Shown: in pieces, positions 1 to 9,214 of the stretch | Position numbering within the stretch: position 1 is the first letter of the stretch | Layout: each line of letters begins with the position of its first letter | Source of the DNA: Micavibrio_C sp046294845 | GTDB lineage: Bacteria; Pseudomonadota; Alphaproteobacteria; Micavibrionales; Micavibrionaceae | Length of the DNA stretch: 64,000 nt | Assembly (NCBI GenBank): GCA_046294845.1 | Contig: JBKBNU010000001.1 | Span: forward strand, 434,001-498,000 | Reading direction: 5' to 3' | Position numbers and translations under genes: made by a program | The notes under the pieces: generated by a model | What the model saw: only the letters and a program-made list of their open reading frames with translations | What the model was told of the DNA's origin: nothing | Databases searched by the model: none

Positions 1-15
1 GGCGGGGGCTTTTTA
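1..15 (+). terminator. 3' arm of a rho-independent terminator (partial)
   Basis: The window opens with a G/C-only run, GGCGGGGGC, followed at once by TTTTT. This is the typical 3' half of a hairpin terminator for a plus-strand gene lying left of the window. The other arm is outside, so the pairing cannot be verified. Confidence 0.4.
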
Positions 16-45
16 TGTGCTTTTGCGGCGTAACAGGGCGCTTTC

Positions 46-1074
46 CTAGGGCGCTTCAATCCGGATATCAACTGTACGTGTACGTACAATATCAGCCATG
101 TCGGGGCTTTTTCTTGTTACATGGACCTCACCTTTATAGTTTCCCGTTGCAAAGATTGCGGGGTTAAAGGGTTTGCCCATGTAATACATTTGCCGTATGC
201 GGGTCTTCTCTTGCGGGAAAGAACGTGAAGCCAGAACATCGCCTGCCTCGTCCAGTATTTTCAGCGTAACCAAATCACCCTTTTGCAGACCATAAAACAA
301 GGCCCAAAAGATAACCGGATCACCCTTGCCGAGGGTAAGCTTCGCGGGACTATCTGCTGCAATTTTAAGGGCATCCAGCAAAGGCGGATTACGCTGGAAC
401 CCTGCAGCATAAATGGAGAGCGGTTCATAAGTTACCTCTTGTTGCCATAGAGGGGTCACACCGTCGCGGCGACTATCGCAGGATGCTTGGGCAGGCAGAC
501 CGGTAAACGGGTCATAAAGCACCGAGTCCTTCATGACGATAAAATGGAGGTGGGGAAATTCGGCAATACCCGAATGCCCGACTTTAGCCAGTGGTTGGCC
601 TGCCTTTACATGCTCACCCTCCTTGACCATCAGGGAGCCTTGCTTCAGGTGGCAATAAAGTGTCTGCCAACCCTCTTTATGCTGCAGCACAATTCCGTTG
701 CCACAGCCTTTATGCTCTGCCAGCATTTGGGCTATTTCCTCTTTGCTGGGTTCTTTATCCTCTACACCATCCCTCAGGCGCAGCACCTCTCCGTCAAGGG
801 CTGCCAGAACATCAACTCCTGTTTCCATGCCCAATAGATCGCGGATGGCAAAGTCACTACCGTCATGACCGTCATAGGTCAGGCTGCCACACTGGTAGTC
901 CTGTGCAGAATCATTTGCTGCTTGTGTATCCACATAGTGAACGACCCAACAATCCTGACCGATTGTGCAATCGACTGGCTGATGCAGTACTTCAGCGCTG
1001 CGGGCAGAAGATGTGATAAGACAGTTGCCTGATAAAGTCACAAATAATATCAACAGGTAGTGGCGGCCCATCAT
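46..1074 (-). CDS. M23 family peptidase (LytM-like), secreted
   Basis: Predicted periplasmic zinc metallopeptidase acting on peptidoglycan. The N-terminus has a hydrophobic signal peptide ending near SARSAE. The M23 core is seen as an HDGSDFAI segment (first zinc ligands H and D), then LYCHLKQGS and the HLHF motif that carries the last zinc-binding His. A C-terminal region of about 120 residues is not recognised. The reading frame opens 36 bases further upstream inside hslU, but the ATG at 1074 gives a proper signal peptide and lies 7 bases after the hslU stop (the next codon, at 1071, is also ATG). It is the last gene of an hslV-hslU-peptidase run. Catalytic activity is inferred from motif retention only. 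Confidence 0.8.
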   Translation of the reverse strand: MMGRHYLLILFVTLSGNCLITSSARSAEVLHQPVDCTIGQDCWVVHYVDTQAANDSAQDYQCGSLTYDGHDGSDFAIRDLLGMETGVDVLAALDGEVLRLRDGVEDKEPSKEEIAQMLAEHKGCGNGIVLQHKEGWQTLYCHLKQGSLMVKEGEHVKAGQPLAKVGHSGIAEFPHLHFIVMKDSVLYDPFTGLPAQASCDSRRDGVTPLWQQEVTYEPLSIYAAGFQRNPPLLDALKIAADSPAKLTLGKGDPVIFWALFYGLQKGDLVTLKILDEAGDVLASRSFPQEKTRIRQMYYMGKPFNPAIFATGNYKGEVHVTRKSPDMADIVRTRTVDIRIEAP

Positions 1075-1081
1075 GCCCCAC

Positions 1082-2416
1082 TTAAAGAATAAAGCGGGAA
1101 AGGTCAGCATCGCCGGCCAGTGTACCCACCTGATCTTTTACCATTGCTTCATCGATTGTGACGGTCTCCCCGCCGCGGTCAGAGGCAGAGAAGCTGATAT
1201 CATCGAGCAATTTTTCCATCACTGTGTGTAGACGGCGGGCGCCGATATTCTCGACACTCTGATTGACAGCAAAAGCGATCGAGGCAATTTCGTCAAGTGC
1301 GCCTTCCGAAAAATCAATCGTCATATTCTCTGTGCCAATTAATGCCTTGTATTGTTGAATAAGGCACGCATCTGTTTCTGTCAGGATGCGTTTGAAATCT
1401 TCTTTGGTCAGGGCTTTCAGTTCTACACGGATCGGCAGGCGACCTTGCAGTTCTGCCAGCATATCGCTCGGCTTGGCGTAATGGAAAGCGCCAGAGGCTA
1501 TAAACAAAATATGGTCTGTTTTAACAGGGCCGTGTTTGGTGCTGACTGTTGTGCCTTCAATCAAGGGAAGGAGATCGCGCTGCACACCTTCGCGGCTAAC
1601 ATCACCGCCACGGGCATCCTGACGGCTGGCGATCTTGTCGATTTCATCAATAAAGACAATACCGTTCTGCTGTACAAGCTCGAGGGCACTGGCAACAACT
1701 TTTTCATCATCAAGAAGCTTGTCGGCCTCTTCTGCCATCAACACTTCGTAACTATCGACGACTTTCAGGCGTTTACGTTTGGTGCGGGCGCCAAAGGCCT
1801 TGCCCATGATGTCGCCAATATTGATCATGCTCATTGATGAGCCAGGCATGCCGGGGATATCAAAACTCGCCATCGGATCGGCACGGTCAAGTACATCGAT
1901 TTCGATTTCTTTGTCGTTTAATTCACCATCACGCAATTTTTTGCGGAAAGACTCGCGCGTATGTTCGGAAGCGGTATCACCAACCAAAGCGTCTAGTACG
2001 CGGTTTTCCGCATATAGCTCGGCTTGGGCGTTAACAGCGCGGCGCATTTTATCACGCACCATATGGATGGCGATTTCAACCAGATCACGGATGATTGATT
2101 CAACATCACGGCCCACATAGCCTACTTCAGTAAACTTTGTGGCTTCAACCTTGATAAACGGGGCTTGTGCCAGCTTGGCCAGACGGCGTGCAATTTCTGT
2201 TTTACCGACACCTGTGGGGCCGATCATCAGGATGTTCTTGGGGTAGATTTCTTCCTGCAGGTCTTTGCTCAGTTGCTGGCGGCGCCAACGGTTACGCAGG
2301 GCAATAGCAACGGCGCGTTTGGCTTCGGATTGCCCGATGATGTGACGGTCAAGTTCCGAAACAATTTCGCGCGGGGTCAGGGTGGGGATATCGATAATCG
2401 GTGCAGGTTTGCTCAT
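1082..2416 (-). CDS. hslU: ATP-dependent protease ATPase subunit HslU
   Basis: AAA+ unfoldase that feeds substrates to the HslV peptidase in the cytoplasmic HslUV complex. Visible motifs are Walker A GPTGVGKT (residues 66-73), the pore loop GYVG (99-102), Walker B FIDEID followed by KIASR, and the C-terminal tail LSRFIL, which in this family docks into HslV. The length of 444 residues is normal. Between Walker A and Walker B lies the I-domain typical of HslU. The gene starts 26 bases after the hslV stop and is clearly cotranscribed with it. Confidence 0.97.
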   Translation of the reverse strand: MSKPAPIIDIPTLTPREIVSELDRHIIGQSEAKRAVAIALRNRWRRQQLSKDLQEEIYPKNILMIGPTGVGKTEIARRLAKLAQAPFIKVEATKFTEVGYVGRDVESIIRDLVEIAIHMVRDKMRRAVNAQAELYAENRVLDALVGDTASEHTRESFRKKLRDGELNDKEIEIDVLDRADPMASFDIPGMPGSSMSMINIGDIMGKAFGARTKRKRLKVVDSYEVLMAEEADKLLDDEKVVASALELVQQNGIVFIDEIDKIASRQDARGGDVSREGVQRDLLPLIEGTTVSTKHGPVKTDHILFIASGAFHYAKPSDMLAELQGRLPIRVELKALTKEDFKRILTETDACLIQQYKALIGTENMTIDFSEGALDEIASIAFAVNQSVENIGARRLHTVMEKLLDDISFSASDRGGETVTIDEAMVKDQVGTLAGDADLSRFIL

Positions 2417-2442
2417 GGCTGTCCTTGGGGGCTCAAAAAACT

Positions 2443-3006
2443 CTAGAGTTTCTCAAGCACAATATTGTGATTGGTATAAACGCAGATATCGCCTGCAATC
2501 TTCATGGCGCGGCGGGCAATGTCCTCTGCCGAAAGGGGCTGGTCCATCAAGGCGCGGGCGGCGGCCAAGGCGTAATTGCCACCCGAGCCTATGGCGATGA
2601 TACCATCTTCCGGCTCGACCACATCGCCGATACCAGTCAGGATCAGTGATGTATCCTTGTCACACACCGCCATCAAGGCTTCGAGCCTGCGCAAATATTT
2701 GTCCATGCGCCAGTCCTTGGCGAGTTCGACACAGGCGCGGGTCAGTTGCCCGGGGTGGGCTTCCAGTTTGGCTTCCAGACGTTCGAAGAGGGTAAAGGCA
2801 TCAGCGGTGGCGCCTGCAAAACCGGCGATGATTTTGCCGTCCTTGCCCAGGCGGCGGATCTTGCGCGCATTGGCCTTCAGGATGGTGGGGCCCATAGAGA
2901 CCTGCCCGTCACCGGCAATGACAATCTCATTACCCTTGCGCACCGACAGGATGGTGGTGGCGTGCCATTGGCCCAGATAGTTATAAGGTATGTTTTCTTT
3001 TGTCAT
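2443..3006 (-). CDS. hslV: ATP-dependent protease peptidase subunit HslV
   Basis: Threonine peptidase of the HslUV (ClpQY) complex, related to proteasome beta subunits. The catalytic threonine should be Thr17, in HATTILSVRK, so maturation would remove a 16-residue propeptide. E. coli HslV by contrast starts almost directly with the catalytic Thr. The block GDGQVSMG and the GFAGATADA segment are family hallmarks. It is the first gene of the hslV-hslU-M23 peptidase operon on the minus strand. Confidence 0.97.
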   Translation of the reverse strand: MTKENIPYNYLGQWHATTILSVRKGNEIVIAGDGQVSMGPTILKANARKIRRLGKDGKIIAGFAGATADAFTLFERLEAKLEAHPGQLTRACVELAKDWRMDKYLRRLEALMAVCDKDTSLILTGIGDVVEPEDGIIAIGSGGNYALAAARALMDQPLSAEDIARRAMKIAGDICVYTNHNIVLEKL

Positions 3007-3014
3007 GATGCTTT

Positions 3015-3045
3015 CGATATAGACCGTGCGCCATCAGGGATCAAG
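3015..3045 (-). promoter_or_regulatory. Possible RpoH (heat-shock) promoter of hslVU
   Basis: Read on the minus strand, CTTG is followed after 18 bases by TCTATATCG. This resembles the CTTG-N17/18-CYTATNT pattern described for alphaproteobacterial heat-shock promoters, with one mismatch. hslVU is a classical RpoH target. The -10 lies only about 10 bases from the ATG, so the mRNA leader would be very short, which lowers confidence. Confidence 0.3.
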
Positions 3046-3165
3046 CGGAGGGTTAAGGATATGAAAATTTAAATATCGCACCCCATCTTGAAAAACTTGC
3101 CAATCCATACCATCCTATATGTCGGCGAGACACCGTCTTTTGCATTTTGGGGTATCGATAATAAT

Positions 3166-4167
3166 ATGGAATTTATCTCCGCTTTTCTGGGCTCCCAATT
3201 TTTGGGTCAGCCCGCCAGTATGTGGCTTATTTTCTTAACGATTGTAACGACACTCCTTGTTTTTGATCTTGGTTTTCTCAATAAGAAGGACCATGTGATC
3301 GGTGCGAGCGAAAGCCTCAAGCTTACAGCTGTTTATGTAACAATTGCCTGCTTGTTCGGTGTCTGGGTCTGGCGGACGCTAGGTGCCGATGATGGGATGG
3401 ATTTTTTTACGGCCTATCTGGTCGAGCTTAGCCTGTCTGTCGATAACCTCTTTGTAATATCGCTTATCTTTGCCTATTACGGTGTGCCGCGTGAATACCA
3501 GCACCGCGTATTGTTCTGGGGCATTCTGGGCGTGATTTTAATGCGCGGTATCATGATCGGGGTCGGGGCGGCTCTCATACATGAATTTGAATGGATATTG
3601 CTGCTGTTTGCAGGCTTTCTCATCTTTACCGGTATTAAAATGGTGTTTTCCGGCAATGATGAAGACGAGAAAATTGACGATAGCCGTTTTGTTAAGTTTT
3701 TGCAGAAACACCTGAAGGTTACCAAGTTTCTGCATGGTCATGCCTTCTTTATCCGCGAAAAAGGTATAGACAACCCGACAGGCGGCTTGCGGGCAACGCC
3801 GCTCTTTTTGGCTTTGGTCACCGTGGAAATTGCCGATCTGATTTTTGCGGTCGATAGTGTACCTGCCGTACTTGCTATCACTACAACCACTTTCGTGGTT
3901 TATACCAGCAACATCTTTGCTGTGGTGGGTTTGCGGGCGATGTATTTTGCAGTCGCGGCGATTATTCACCGTTTCATCTATATGCAATATTCCCTCGCGA
4001 TTATTCTGATCTTTATCGGTGGCAAGGCTTTCTACGCCCATCTGTTTGATAGCAAGGTGCCAGCGATGATTTCACTCGGGATCACGATTACTGTTCTGGC
4101 AGGCGGGATTCTTCTATCCTTGTTGCGGACAAGAAAACCAGAAGAAAAAGAAACCGAGAAGGTTTAG
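3166..4167 (+). CDS. TerC/Alx family integral membrane protein
   Basis: Polytopic inner-membrane protein of the TerC/Alx family, whose members are linked to manganese export or metal-ion homeostasis. Conserved acidic membrane motifs are visible: VELSLSVDNLFV and, in the second half, VEIADLIFAVDSVPA, in the duplicated TerC arrangement. About nine hydrophobic segments are seen, and the tail is charged and rich in K and E. The frame is open from a TTG at 3088, but the ATG at 3166 matches the usual family N-terminus better. No Mn-sensing yybP-ykoY-type leader was recognised upstream. The exact transported ion is not deducible here. Confidence 0.85.
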   Translation: MEFISAFLGSQFLGQPASMWLIFLTIVTTLLVFDLGFLNKKDHVIGASESLKLTAVYVTIACLFGVWVWRTLGADDGMDFFTAYLVELSLSVDNLFVISLIFAYYGVPREYQHRVLFWGILGVILMRGIMIGVGAALIHEFEWILLLFAGFLIFTGIKMVFSGNDEDEKIDDSRFVKFLQKHLKVTKFLHGHAFFIREKGIDNPTGGLRATPLFLALVTVEIADLIFAVDSVPAVLAITTTTFVVYTSNIFAVVGLRAMYFAVAAIIHRFIYMQYSLAIILIFIGGKAFYAHLFDSKVPAMISLGITITVLAGGILLSLLRTRKPEEKETEKV

Positions 4168-4189
4168 TAAGGAAATAATATTTCTCATA

Positions 4190-4219
4190 TTGACTTACTT
4201 TTATAACTTTGATAAAAAT
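4190..4219 (+). promoter_or_regulatory. Putative sigma-70 type promoter
   Basis: TTGACT at 4190-4195 is followed after 15-17 bases by an A/T-rich GATAAAAAT box (4211-4219). It lies about 25 bases before the start of the small gene at 4243 in the AT-rich gap after the TerC gene. Assigned by eye only. Confidence 0.35.
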
Positions 4220-4242
4220 AAGTCATAAATGGGGAAATATTA

Positions 4243-4527
4243 ATGTTAAAGCGGAATATAAAGGGGATGTGGCATGATGCTGTTGAGTTTTGCAGGAACG
4301 TTGATGCTGCTCTGGTCCATCCGCACGCAATGCCGGCGACCCGCCGCCGCCTTGATGAAGGCAAAATCTTCGCGGGCGCGGCCCTAGGGGTTGTTTCGCT
4401 GGAGAGCCCGCTGACCCTGACAGGGGCTTTTCTGACCTTGGCCGAGGGTTTTGAAGACTTGAGCGAGGCGGGCCAGAAATGGCGGCGTACACACCGTTCC
4501 GTGGCTACACGCTCCTTCTTTCACTAG
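4243..4527 (+). CDS. Small hypothetical protein, 94 aa
   Basis: Not recognised. The protein is basic at both ends and has one moderately hydrophobic central stretch, around GKIFAGAALGVVSLESPLTLTGAFLTL split by polar residues, which could be a peripheral or single membrane helix. It has a plausible ribosome site (GGGGAA) just upstream, a candidate promoter at 4190, and a strong terminator 24 bases after its stop. Together these support a real monocistronic gene. No catalytic motif is visible. Confidence 0.55.
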   Translation: MLKRNIKGMWHDAVEFCRNVDAALVHPHAMPATRRRLDEGKIFAGAALGVVSLESPLTLTGAFLTLAEGFEDLSEAGQKWRRTHRSVATRSFFH

Positions 4528-4550
4528 CAATTAGGTCTGTTCATGGATCT

Positions 4551-4597
4551 TTATGCTGCAGTACTGTAGATGTTCGCGTTGCAGCATAAGTTTTTTT
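4551..4597 (+). terminator. Rho-independent terminator after the 94-aa gene
   Basis: Perfect 10-bp inverted repeat TTATGCTGCA (4551-4560) / TGCAGCATAA (4580-4589) with a 19-base loop, followed by G and seven T residues. It lies 24 bases past the stop codon of the small plus-strand gene. Confidence 0.8.
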
Positions 4598-4707
4598 AAA
4601 ATCTTTCCCGTCTGCCGGAATTTTTTCCCTTTCCTTAGCCTTTTTATGTTCCAATATAAGTAGGACAGATATCCGCGTAGCGTATTCTACTTCATAAGGG
4701 GGGCTTT

Positions 4708-5286
4708 ATGACAGAAAGCCGATTAAAAACGCTTAAACCCGTCGCCACCGTCGAGCTGGCGACAACACTCTCCCCCGGCGAAATGCAGGACCTTTGTGAT
4801 GCCACCGATGCTGCGATTGAAAATGGCGGCGGTTTTGGATGGGTCAAGTTACCTGCCCGTGAAATTCTTGAAAGATACTGGCACGGTGTTATGGCTATGC
4901 CCCAGCGTCGCCTGTTCTTCGCAAGGCTGGACGGGGTGATTTGCGGTACGTGCCAGCTGGTTTTACCCCCCTCAAGCAACGAGGCCCAAAGTTTCTCAGT
5001 CAACCTGACCGCCAATTTTGTTGCACCATGGGCGCGTGGCCATGGATTGGCCCGTATGCTGATCGAGGAGGCAGAAAAACAGGCTTTGAGCGAAGGTTTT
5101 GCTGTCGTCAATCTTGATGTACGCGAGACGCAAGAGGCCGCGATCAAATTATATGAAGCCCTCGGTTACGAGCTTTGCGGTACGCATCCCTACTATGCCC
5201 GTGTGAATAACCAGATTATCAAGGGCCGCTATTATACCAAGATTATAGATCCATCCCTGACCAAGCCCGTACTTTCCGAAGCCTGA
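4708..5286 (+). CDS. GNAT family N-acetyltransferase
   Basis: Cytoplasmic acetyl-CoA-dependent acetyltransferase of 192 residues with unknown acceptor. The GNAT core is seen as ANFVAPWARGHGLARMLIEEAE, split here as the beta4 strand plus the R/Q-x-x-G-x-G/A-type pyrophosphate loop (ARGHGLA). It is followed by NLDVRETQEAAIKLYEALGY, the usual motif B region. A strong Shine-Dalgarno run (AAGGGGGG) sits 5-6 bases before the ATG. The gene is followed by a clear terminator and seems to be its own unit. Confidence 0.8.
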   Translation: MTESRLKTLKPVATVELATTLSPGEMQDLCDATDAAIENGGGFGWVKLPAREILERYWHGVMAMPQRRLFFARLDGVICGTCQLVLPPSSNEAQSFSVNLTANFVAPWARGHGLARMLIEEAEKQALSEGFAVVNLDVRETQEAAIKLYEALGYELCGTHPYYARVNNQIIKGRYYTKIIDPSLTKPVLSEA

Positions 5287-5319
5287 GCAGGACACAAGTT
5301 TTCCTCCCGCAGATGGAAT

Positions 5320-5352
5320 GACCCCGCCCCTCATCAAGGCGGGGTCTTTAAT
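5320..5352 (+). terminator. Rho-independent terminator after the GNAT gene
   Basis: Perfect 9-bp GC-rich stem GACCCCGCC (5320-5328) / GGCGGGGTC (5338-5346) with a 9-base loop, followed by TTTAATTTAT. It ends the acetyltransferase transcript. Confidence 0.85.
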
Positions 5353-5446
5353 TTATAACCGGTGAAACGTGTTTGACGGCGCGTTCGCGGTTGGCTATGC
5401 AGGTAAACCTAAAGGCCGGAAGAAAACTGCAGCAAGGAGACTAACG

Positions 5447-5818
5447 ATGACAAGCAACTATGATGACAATAATATCTTTGCCAAAATCCTGCGTAGGGAA
5501 ATTCCCTGCAAACCGGTTTATGAAGATGATTATGTGCTGGCCTTTCCGGATATCGCGCCCAAGGCGCCTGTCCATATTCTGGTGATCCCCAAGGGAAAAT
5601 ATGTTTCGGTTGCCGATTTTGGTGCCAAAGCTACGCCCGAGGAAATAACGGCCTTCTGGCGGGCGGTTGCCAGGATTGCCGCTGATAACGGCCTGCCGCA
5701 AACAGGTTTCCGCACTATCGCCAATACAGGCCTTAATGGCGGACAGGAAGTACCGCACTTTCATGTTCATATTGTCGGGGGACGGGCGCTGGGACCCATG
5801 CTGATGTCAGCAGCTTAA
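5447..5818 (+). CDS. HIT family protein (HINT-like purine nucleotide phosphoramidase)
   Basis: Small cytoplasmic nucleotide hydrolase of the histidine-triad superfamily. The catalytic triad HFHVHI is near the C-terminus, with the upstream ILRREIP...VYEDDYVLAFPDI block typical of HinT. The frame is open from 5369, but the ATG at 5447 has an AAGGAGA ribosome site at the right spacing, and the protein from there (123 aa) has the family length. It lies directly downstream of the terminator at 5320. Confidence 0.9.
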   Translation: MTSNYDDNNIFAKILRREIPCKPVYEDDYVLAFPDIAPKAPVHILVIPKGKYVSVADFGAKATPEEITAFWRAVARIAADNGLPQTGFRTIANTGLNGGQEVPHFHVHIVGGRALGPMLMSAA

Positions 5819-5830
5819 AGGCGGTTTAGG

Positions 5831-6424
5831 TCAGCGCGGGAAGACAATAACATTCTCTGCCAGATATTCGAGTTTTGGCGCTGCTGGTTTCACACGTTTT
5901 TGCTGCTTAAGGAATGTCAGTTCTGCCAATTCGTGCTCGGCACGCTCGGCGTGGACCATCGCCTGTATCGATAAAATATCACACAGCAAGCCTTCGGGTG
6001 AATGCGGGCCGCTTTGCGCCAGTACAGCATCCATCAGTGTAGCCAGTTCTTCCAGATCTTCCGGCACCTGTTGTAACAAGGTCAGGGCTTCATGATCACT
6101 TAGACGTTTTTGTGAATGGGTATGCTCGGCCAGCAGGGCAATGCCGTACTCATCGGCAATACGCGCCGACGACAGCGCCAGCATTTTTGTGATGGGTGTC
6201 GGGCGTGCCGCGGCTGCAATATGCTGGGCACACAGTGCAAGGCAGAGCAAGCCCGTATCGGGATCAAGATCGGATAGTGATTGGTGCAATGCTGCCTCGC
6301 AAGCATCGTCCAGCTGCTCGCTGTCATTTAAAATCATTTGTACCGCAATCGGCACAATGAAACGGGCGTGCAGTGTCGCCAGCTGTTGTTCGTTCAGGCA
6401 TTGCCCCGGTTTAGAATCGCGCAT
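5831..6424 (-). CDS. Hypothetical protein, 197 aa
   Basis: Not recognised. The protein is predominantly alpha-helical, rich in Ala, Leu, Glu and Gln, with no signal peptide or membrane segment, so it is probably cytoplasmic. Cys residues occur in the CLALCAQH region. It is convergent with the HIT gene (12-base gap) and diverges from the lipoprotein gene at 6613. Composition fits the surrounding chromosome and no competing frame is better. Confidence 0.6.
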   Translation of the reverse strand: MRDSKPGQCLNEQQLATLHARFIVPIAVQMILNDSEQLDDACEAALHQSLSDLDPDTGLLCLALCAQHIAAAARPTPITKMLALSSARIADEYGIALLAEHTHSQKRLSDHEALTLLQQVPEDLEELATLMDAVLAQSGPHSPEGLLCDILSIQAMVHAERAEHELAELTFLKQQKRVKPAAPKLEYLAENVIVFPR

Positions 6425-6612
6425 TGCTTACTCGAGAATAATTCGTTGCTTTCAAAAAGTTCCTAAGACCAGTTTCGCAGGGAAGCGTGAACAAGCACTT
6501 AAGAACTATTTTCGGTAAGATAACGGCTTTAGCGTGCGCAGAACTGCCTTGCCTACGCCATAAAGGTTTGATTTTCTTATGATGATAAAGCACCAACCGC
6601 AGGAGTCTGTTG

Positions 6613-7086
6613 ATGAATCTGAACAAAACTTTAAGAAAAATTTTATGTCTGTGTGGCTTGATCGCGCTCTCGGCTTGCGCTTCTACAGGTGTAGGGGGCC
6701 TGCAAACCCCGTATGTCAGTCTTTCCAATATCACACCTGCTGCCGATATGACGTTCTTCGAGCAACGTTATGATGTGGCGCTGCGGGTTCAAAATCTCAA
6801 CAATGTTGATCTCTCCGTTACGGGTCTCAATTACAAGGTGATTCTGAATGACCGCGAATTTGCCCGTGGTGTCAGCCGCGATCAAATGAAGATTCCGGCG
6901 CTGGGGGAAAAGGTCGTACATGTGACCGTCACCAGCGGGGCCTTTGACTGGTTTAAACAAATCAACCGCATCCAATCCAATCCCGATCTGAAACCCTCTT
7001 ACAAGGTTGAGGGTGCGCTCCATTTGCAGGGGCCTTTCAGCCGCAGCCTAAGCTTTGAAAATAGCGGTTCATTCAATATGGAGTAG
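6613..7086 (+). CDS. LEA14-like lipoprotein
   Basis: Predicted outer-membrane or periplasmic lipoprotein. The signal peptide ends in the lipobox LSAC, giving a lipidated Cys after about 22 residues. The mature part resembles the LEA type 2 (LEA14/WHy) beta-sandwich: a VSLSNITPAADMTFFEQRYDVALRV segment split over two strands, then LNNVDLSVTGLNYKVILN, a pattern typical of that fold. The ATG at 6613 has AGGAG 7 bases upstream; an in-frame TTG at 6610 is less likely. It is convergent with the CHASE-PAS-GGDEF gene, 13 bases away. Confidence 0.7.
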   Translation: MNLNKTLRKILCLCGLIALSACASTGVGGLQTPYVSLSNITPAADMTFFEQRYDVALRVQNLNNVDLSVTGLNYKVILNDREFARGVSRDQMKIPALGEKVVHVTVTSGAFDWFKQINRIQSNPDLKPSYKVEGALHLQGPFSRSLSFENSGSFNME

Positions 7087-7099
7087 CCGATCGACCATT

Positions 7100-9085
7100 T
7101 CATACATCACGATGAAGGACGTAGGGAATATCTTTGTTCTTCTTCGCCTTATACATGGCAGAGTCAGCGCAGGTAATAAGCTCTTCAAGATCGGTTGCGT
7201 CATCGGGATAGAAGGCAACACCAATACTGGCGCCGATATTAAATTTCTGTCCGGCGATTTCAAAAGGCTCACTCAGCCTTTTTCGTAAACGTTCGATAAG
7301 TTTCAGGCTATCTTCTTCACTTCCCAGATTATCCATCAGGATTGTGAATTCATCGCCGCCTACACGGGCAGGAATATCTGTATCACGCACAACCTCGCGC
7401 AGGCATCCGGCAAATTTCTTGAGGACAATATCGCCTGCGGCATGGCCTAATGTATCATTCACAGGCTTGAAACCATTCAGGTCCATATAAATCATGCCAA
7501 CCTTGGTCTTGCTGCGCTCGGCACGGGCGAGAGAACCTTTTAAATGTTCCATCAGCATACTGCGGTTGGCAAGACCCGTCAGCTGGTCATAGCGGGCCAT
7601 TTGCTTTAGTTTGTCTTCCAGCGCTCGGCGCTCGGCAATATCGCGGAAGACGATAACGGTCCCGACAATTTCCCCGCCTTCGATCAAGGGGGAAGCGCTA
7701 TATTCAATTTGCAACGGCTCGCCGTTCTTGTTCCAGAAAACTTCGTCATTCACGTTACAGGGTTGCCCGAACTGGAGTGTTGCGATGATAGGCGAAGCTT
7801 CGGCAGGATAGGTCGTGCCGTCTGCTTTTTTGTAATGAGCCAATTCGTGCCATGACTGGCCAATCAACTCCCGCTTGGTGTATTGCAGCATCTGGCAAGT
7901 TGTCTTGTTGCAAAAACTGATCCGTCCCTGATCGTTCAGGCCGATAATCCCTTCGTGGGTTGACAGCAAAATCATTTCGGTTTGCTTTTGCGCTTGTGAC
8001 AATTCCTGTGTGCGTTGCTCGACTTCCTGGCTAATCCGGTCATTTTCACGTAAACGTGCCGCCATATAGGTGCAGATCACAATCGTGAAGAGGGCGCCAA
8101 AGCCAAAGATCAGTGCTGTTTCCTTCTGGGTCTTGGTTTCATAAAAACCGCGTGCCGAAATAACCGCCATTTGCCATTTGCGCCCGCCTACATCCAGCAC
8201 ACGCGATTCTTTCAGCGTGAGCGGGTTCTTGTAATCATCCAGAATTTCCTCATCCGGAATTTTTTTGAGGCGTGTCGAACGAATATAAAGAATCTTCTCC
8301 GCCTCGCTTGTTGCAGACAAATCACTGATGACAATATTCACGCCGGCATAGCTCAGGCTGGACAGGGCGGAATCAATCATATTGACGAACGGAATGACAG
8401 ATCCCACGAAGCCGGAAACACTTTGATATTCACGCCCCTCTTTCTGGGTGTAGAGAACGATCGGTTGATAGAATACAACGCCTGCCATCTTTTCTTTACT
8501 TTGTAGTAGATGGATGCGGCCTGTGGCTTGCATCTGGTGTTCGTTCTTGGCCTTCAGCAAGGCTTCACGGCGGTCGGCTCTGCTGGCAAGATCCAGCCCT
8601 TTAATACTGGTATTATCACTGGCCAAAGATTCCGCATAAAAAATCGGATAATACAAATCGCGGATTGCTGCCGGAATGATCTGTTCCTGATTATCCAGTT
8701 CTGTAATTTTCAAACGGTTTTCGGGAGTTGTGGAACTCTCGTAACGTTTGCGCTCGGCCGCGGTTACCAACGGAATCCATTCCAACGTGTTGATATAGGG
8801 ATAATCCCTCAGGATTTGTTGGGTGAAGGTTGCAAATTCATCGCGCGTTACGTTGTTAGAGGCTTTAAAGAAAGCCTCAAGCGAACGCAGTACAATATCG
8901 TTATTATTGATCTTGTCATTAATGATCTGCAGGCGGTCTTGGGCGGCCCCCTTGAATTCGCCAAGTGTCCTTTCGACAAGGCTTTGCTGGTATTTATGTG
9001 CCAACCAGCCGGAAAAGGCGATCCCGATCAGCATAATCATGATAATCAGGGCATATTCACTATAAAGCTTGGTCAGGCGGTGCAT
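7100..9085 (-). CDS. CHASE-PAS-GGDEF diguanylate cyclase
   Basis: Membrane-bound sensor that probably makes the second messenger c-di-GMP. In order it has an N-terminal membrane helix (residues about 12-30), a periplasmic CHASE sensor (about 60-290), a second membrane helix near 325-345, a short coiled coil, a PAS domain (about 370-490) and a GGDEF domain. The active site is intact (GGDEF at 576-580), and the inhibitory I-site RDTD is present at 567-570, five residues upstream, so product inhibition is likely. No EAL domain is present. The signal sensed is unknown. It is a monocistronic minus-strand gene. Confidence 0.9.
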   Translation of the reverse strand: MHRLTKLYSEYALIIMIMLIGIAFSGWLAHKYQQSLVERTLGEFKGAAQDRLQIINDKINNNDIVLRSLEAFFKASNNVTRDEFATFTQQILRDYPYINTLEWIPLVTAAERKRYESSTTPENRLKITELDNQEQIIPAAIRDLYYPIFYAESLASDNTSIKGLDLASRADRREALLKAKNEHQMQATGRIHLLQSKEKMAGVVFYQPIVLYTQKEGREYQSVSGFVGSVIPFVNMIDSALSSLSYAGVNIVISDLSATSEAEKILYIRSTRLKKIPDEEILDDYKNPLTLKESRVLDVGGRKWQMAVISARGFYETKTQKETALIFGFGALFTIVICTYMAARLRENDRISQEVEQRTQELSQAQKQTEMILLSTHEGIIGLNDQGRISFCNKTTCQMLQYTKRELIGQSWHELAHYKKADGTTYPAEASPIIATLQFGQPCNVNDEVFWNKNGEPLQIEYSASPLIEGGEIVGTVIVFRDIAERRALEDKLKQMARYDQLTGLANRSMLMEHLKGSLARAERSKTKVGMIYMDLNGFKPVNDTLGHAAGDIVLKKFAGCLREVVRDTDIPARVGGDEFTILMDNLGSEEDSLKLIERLRKRLSEPFEIAGQKFNIGASIGVAFYPDDATDLEELITCADSAMYKAKKNKDIPYVLHRDV

Positions 9086-9214
9086 TTTTGTCTTCCTGCA
9101 TTACGGGAAACGTTTTTAATTAGCCATGATATTCTGCCATAAACTATTCACCAGTTCACCTGCAAATGAGCGCATCAAGTCTGCGCTTTGGACTGGGATT
9201 TGTACTCTCATGGT

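Noticed and set aside
3046..3165. Possible manganese riboswitch (yybP-ykoY) before the TerC/Alx gene
   Set aside because: No conserved riboswitch core or expression-platform hairpin was recognised in the leader.
8510..9142. Plus-strand open frame of 210 codons opposite the CHASE domain
   Set aside because: Antisense shadow of the cyclase gene, whose domains are clear on the minus strand.
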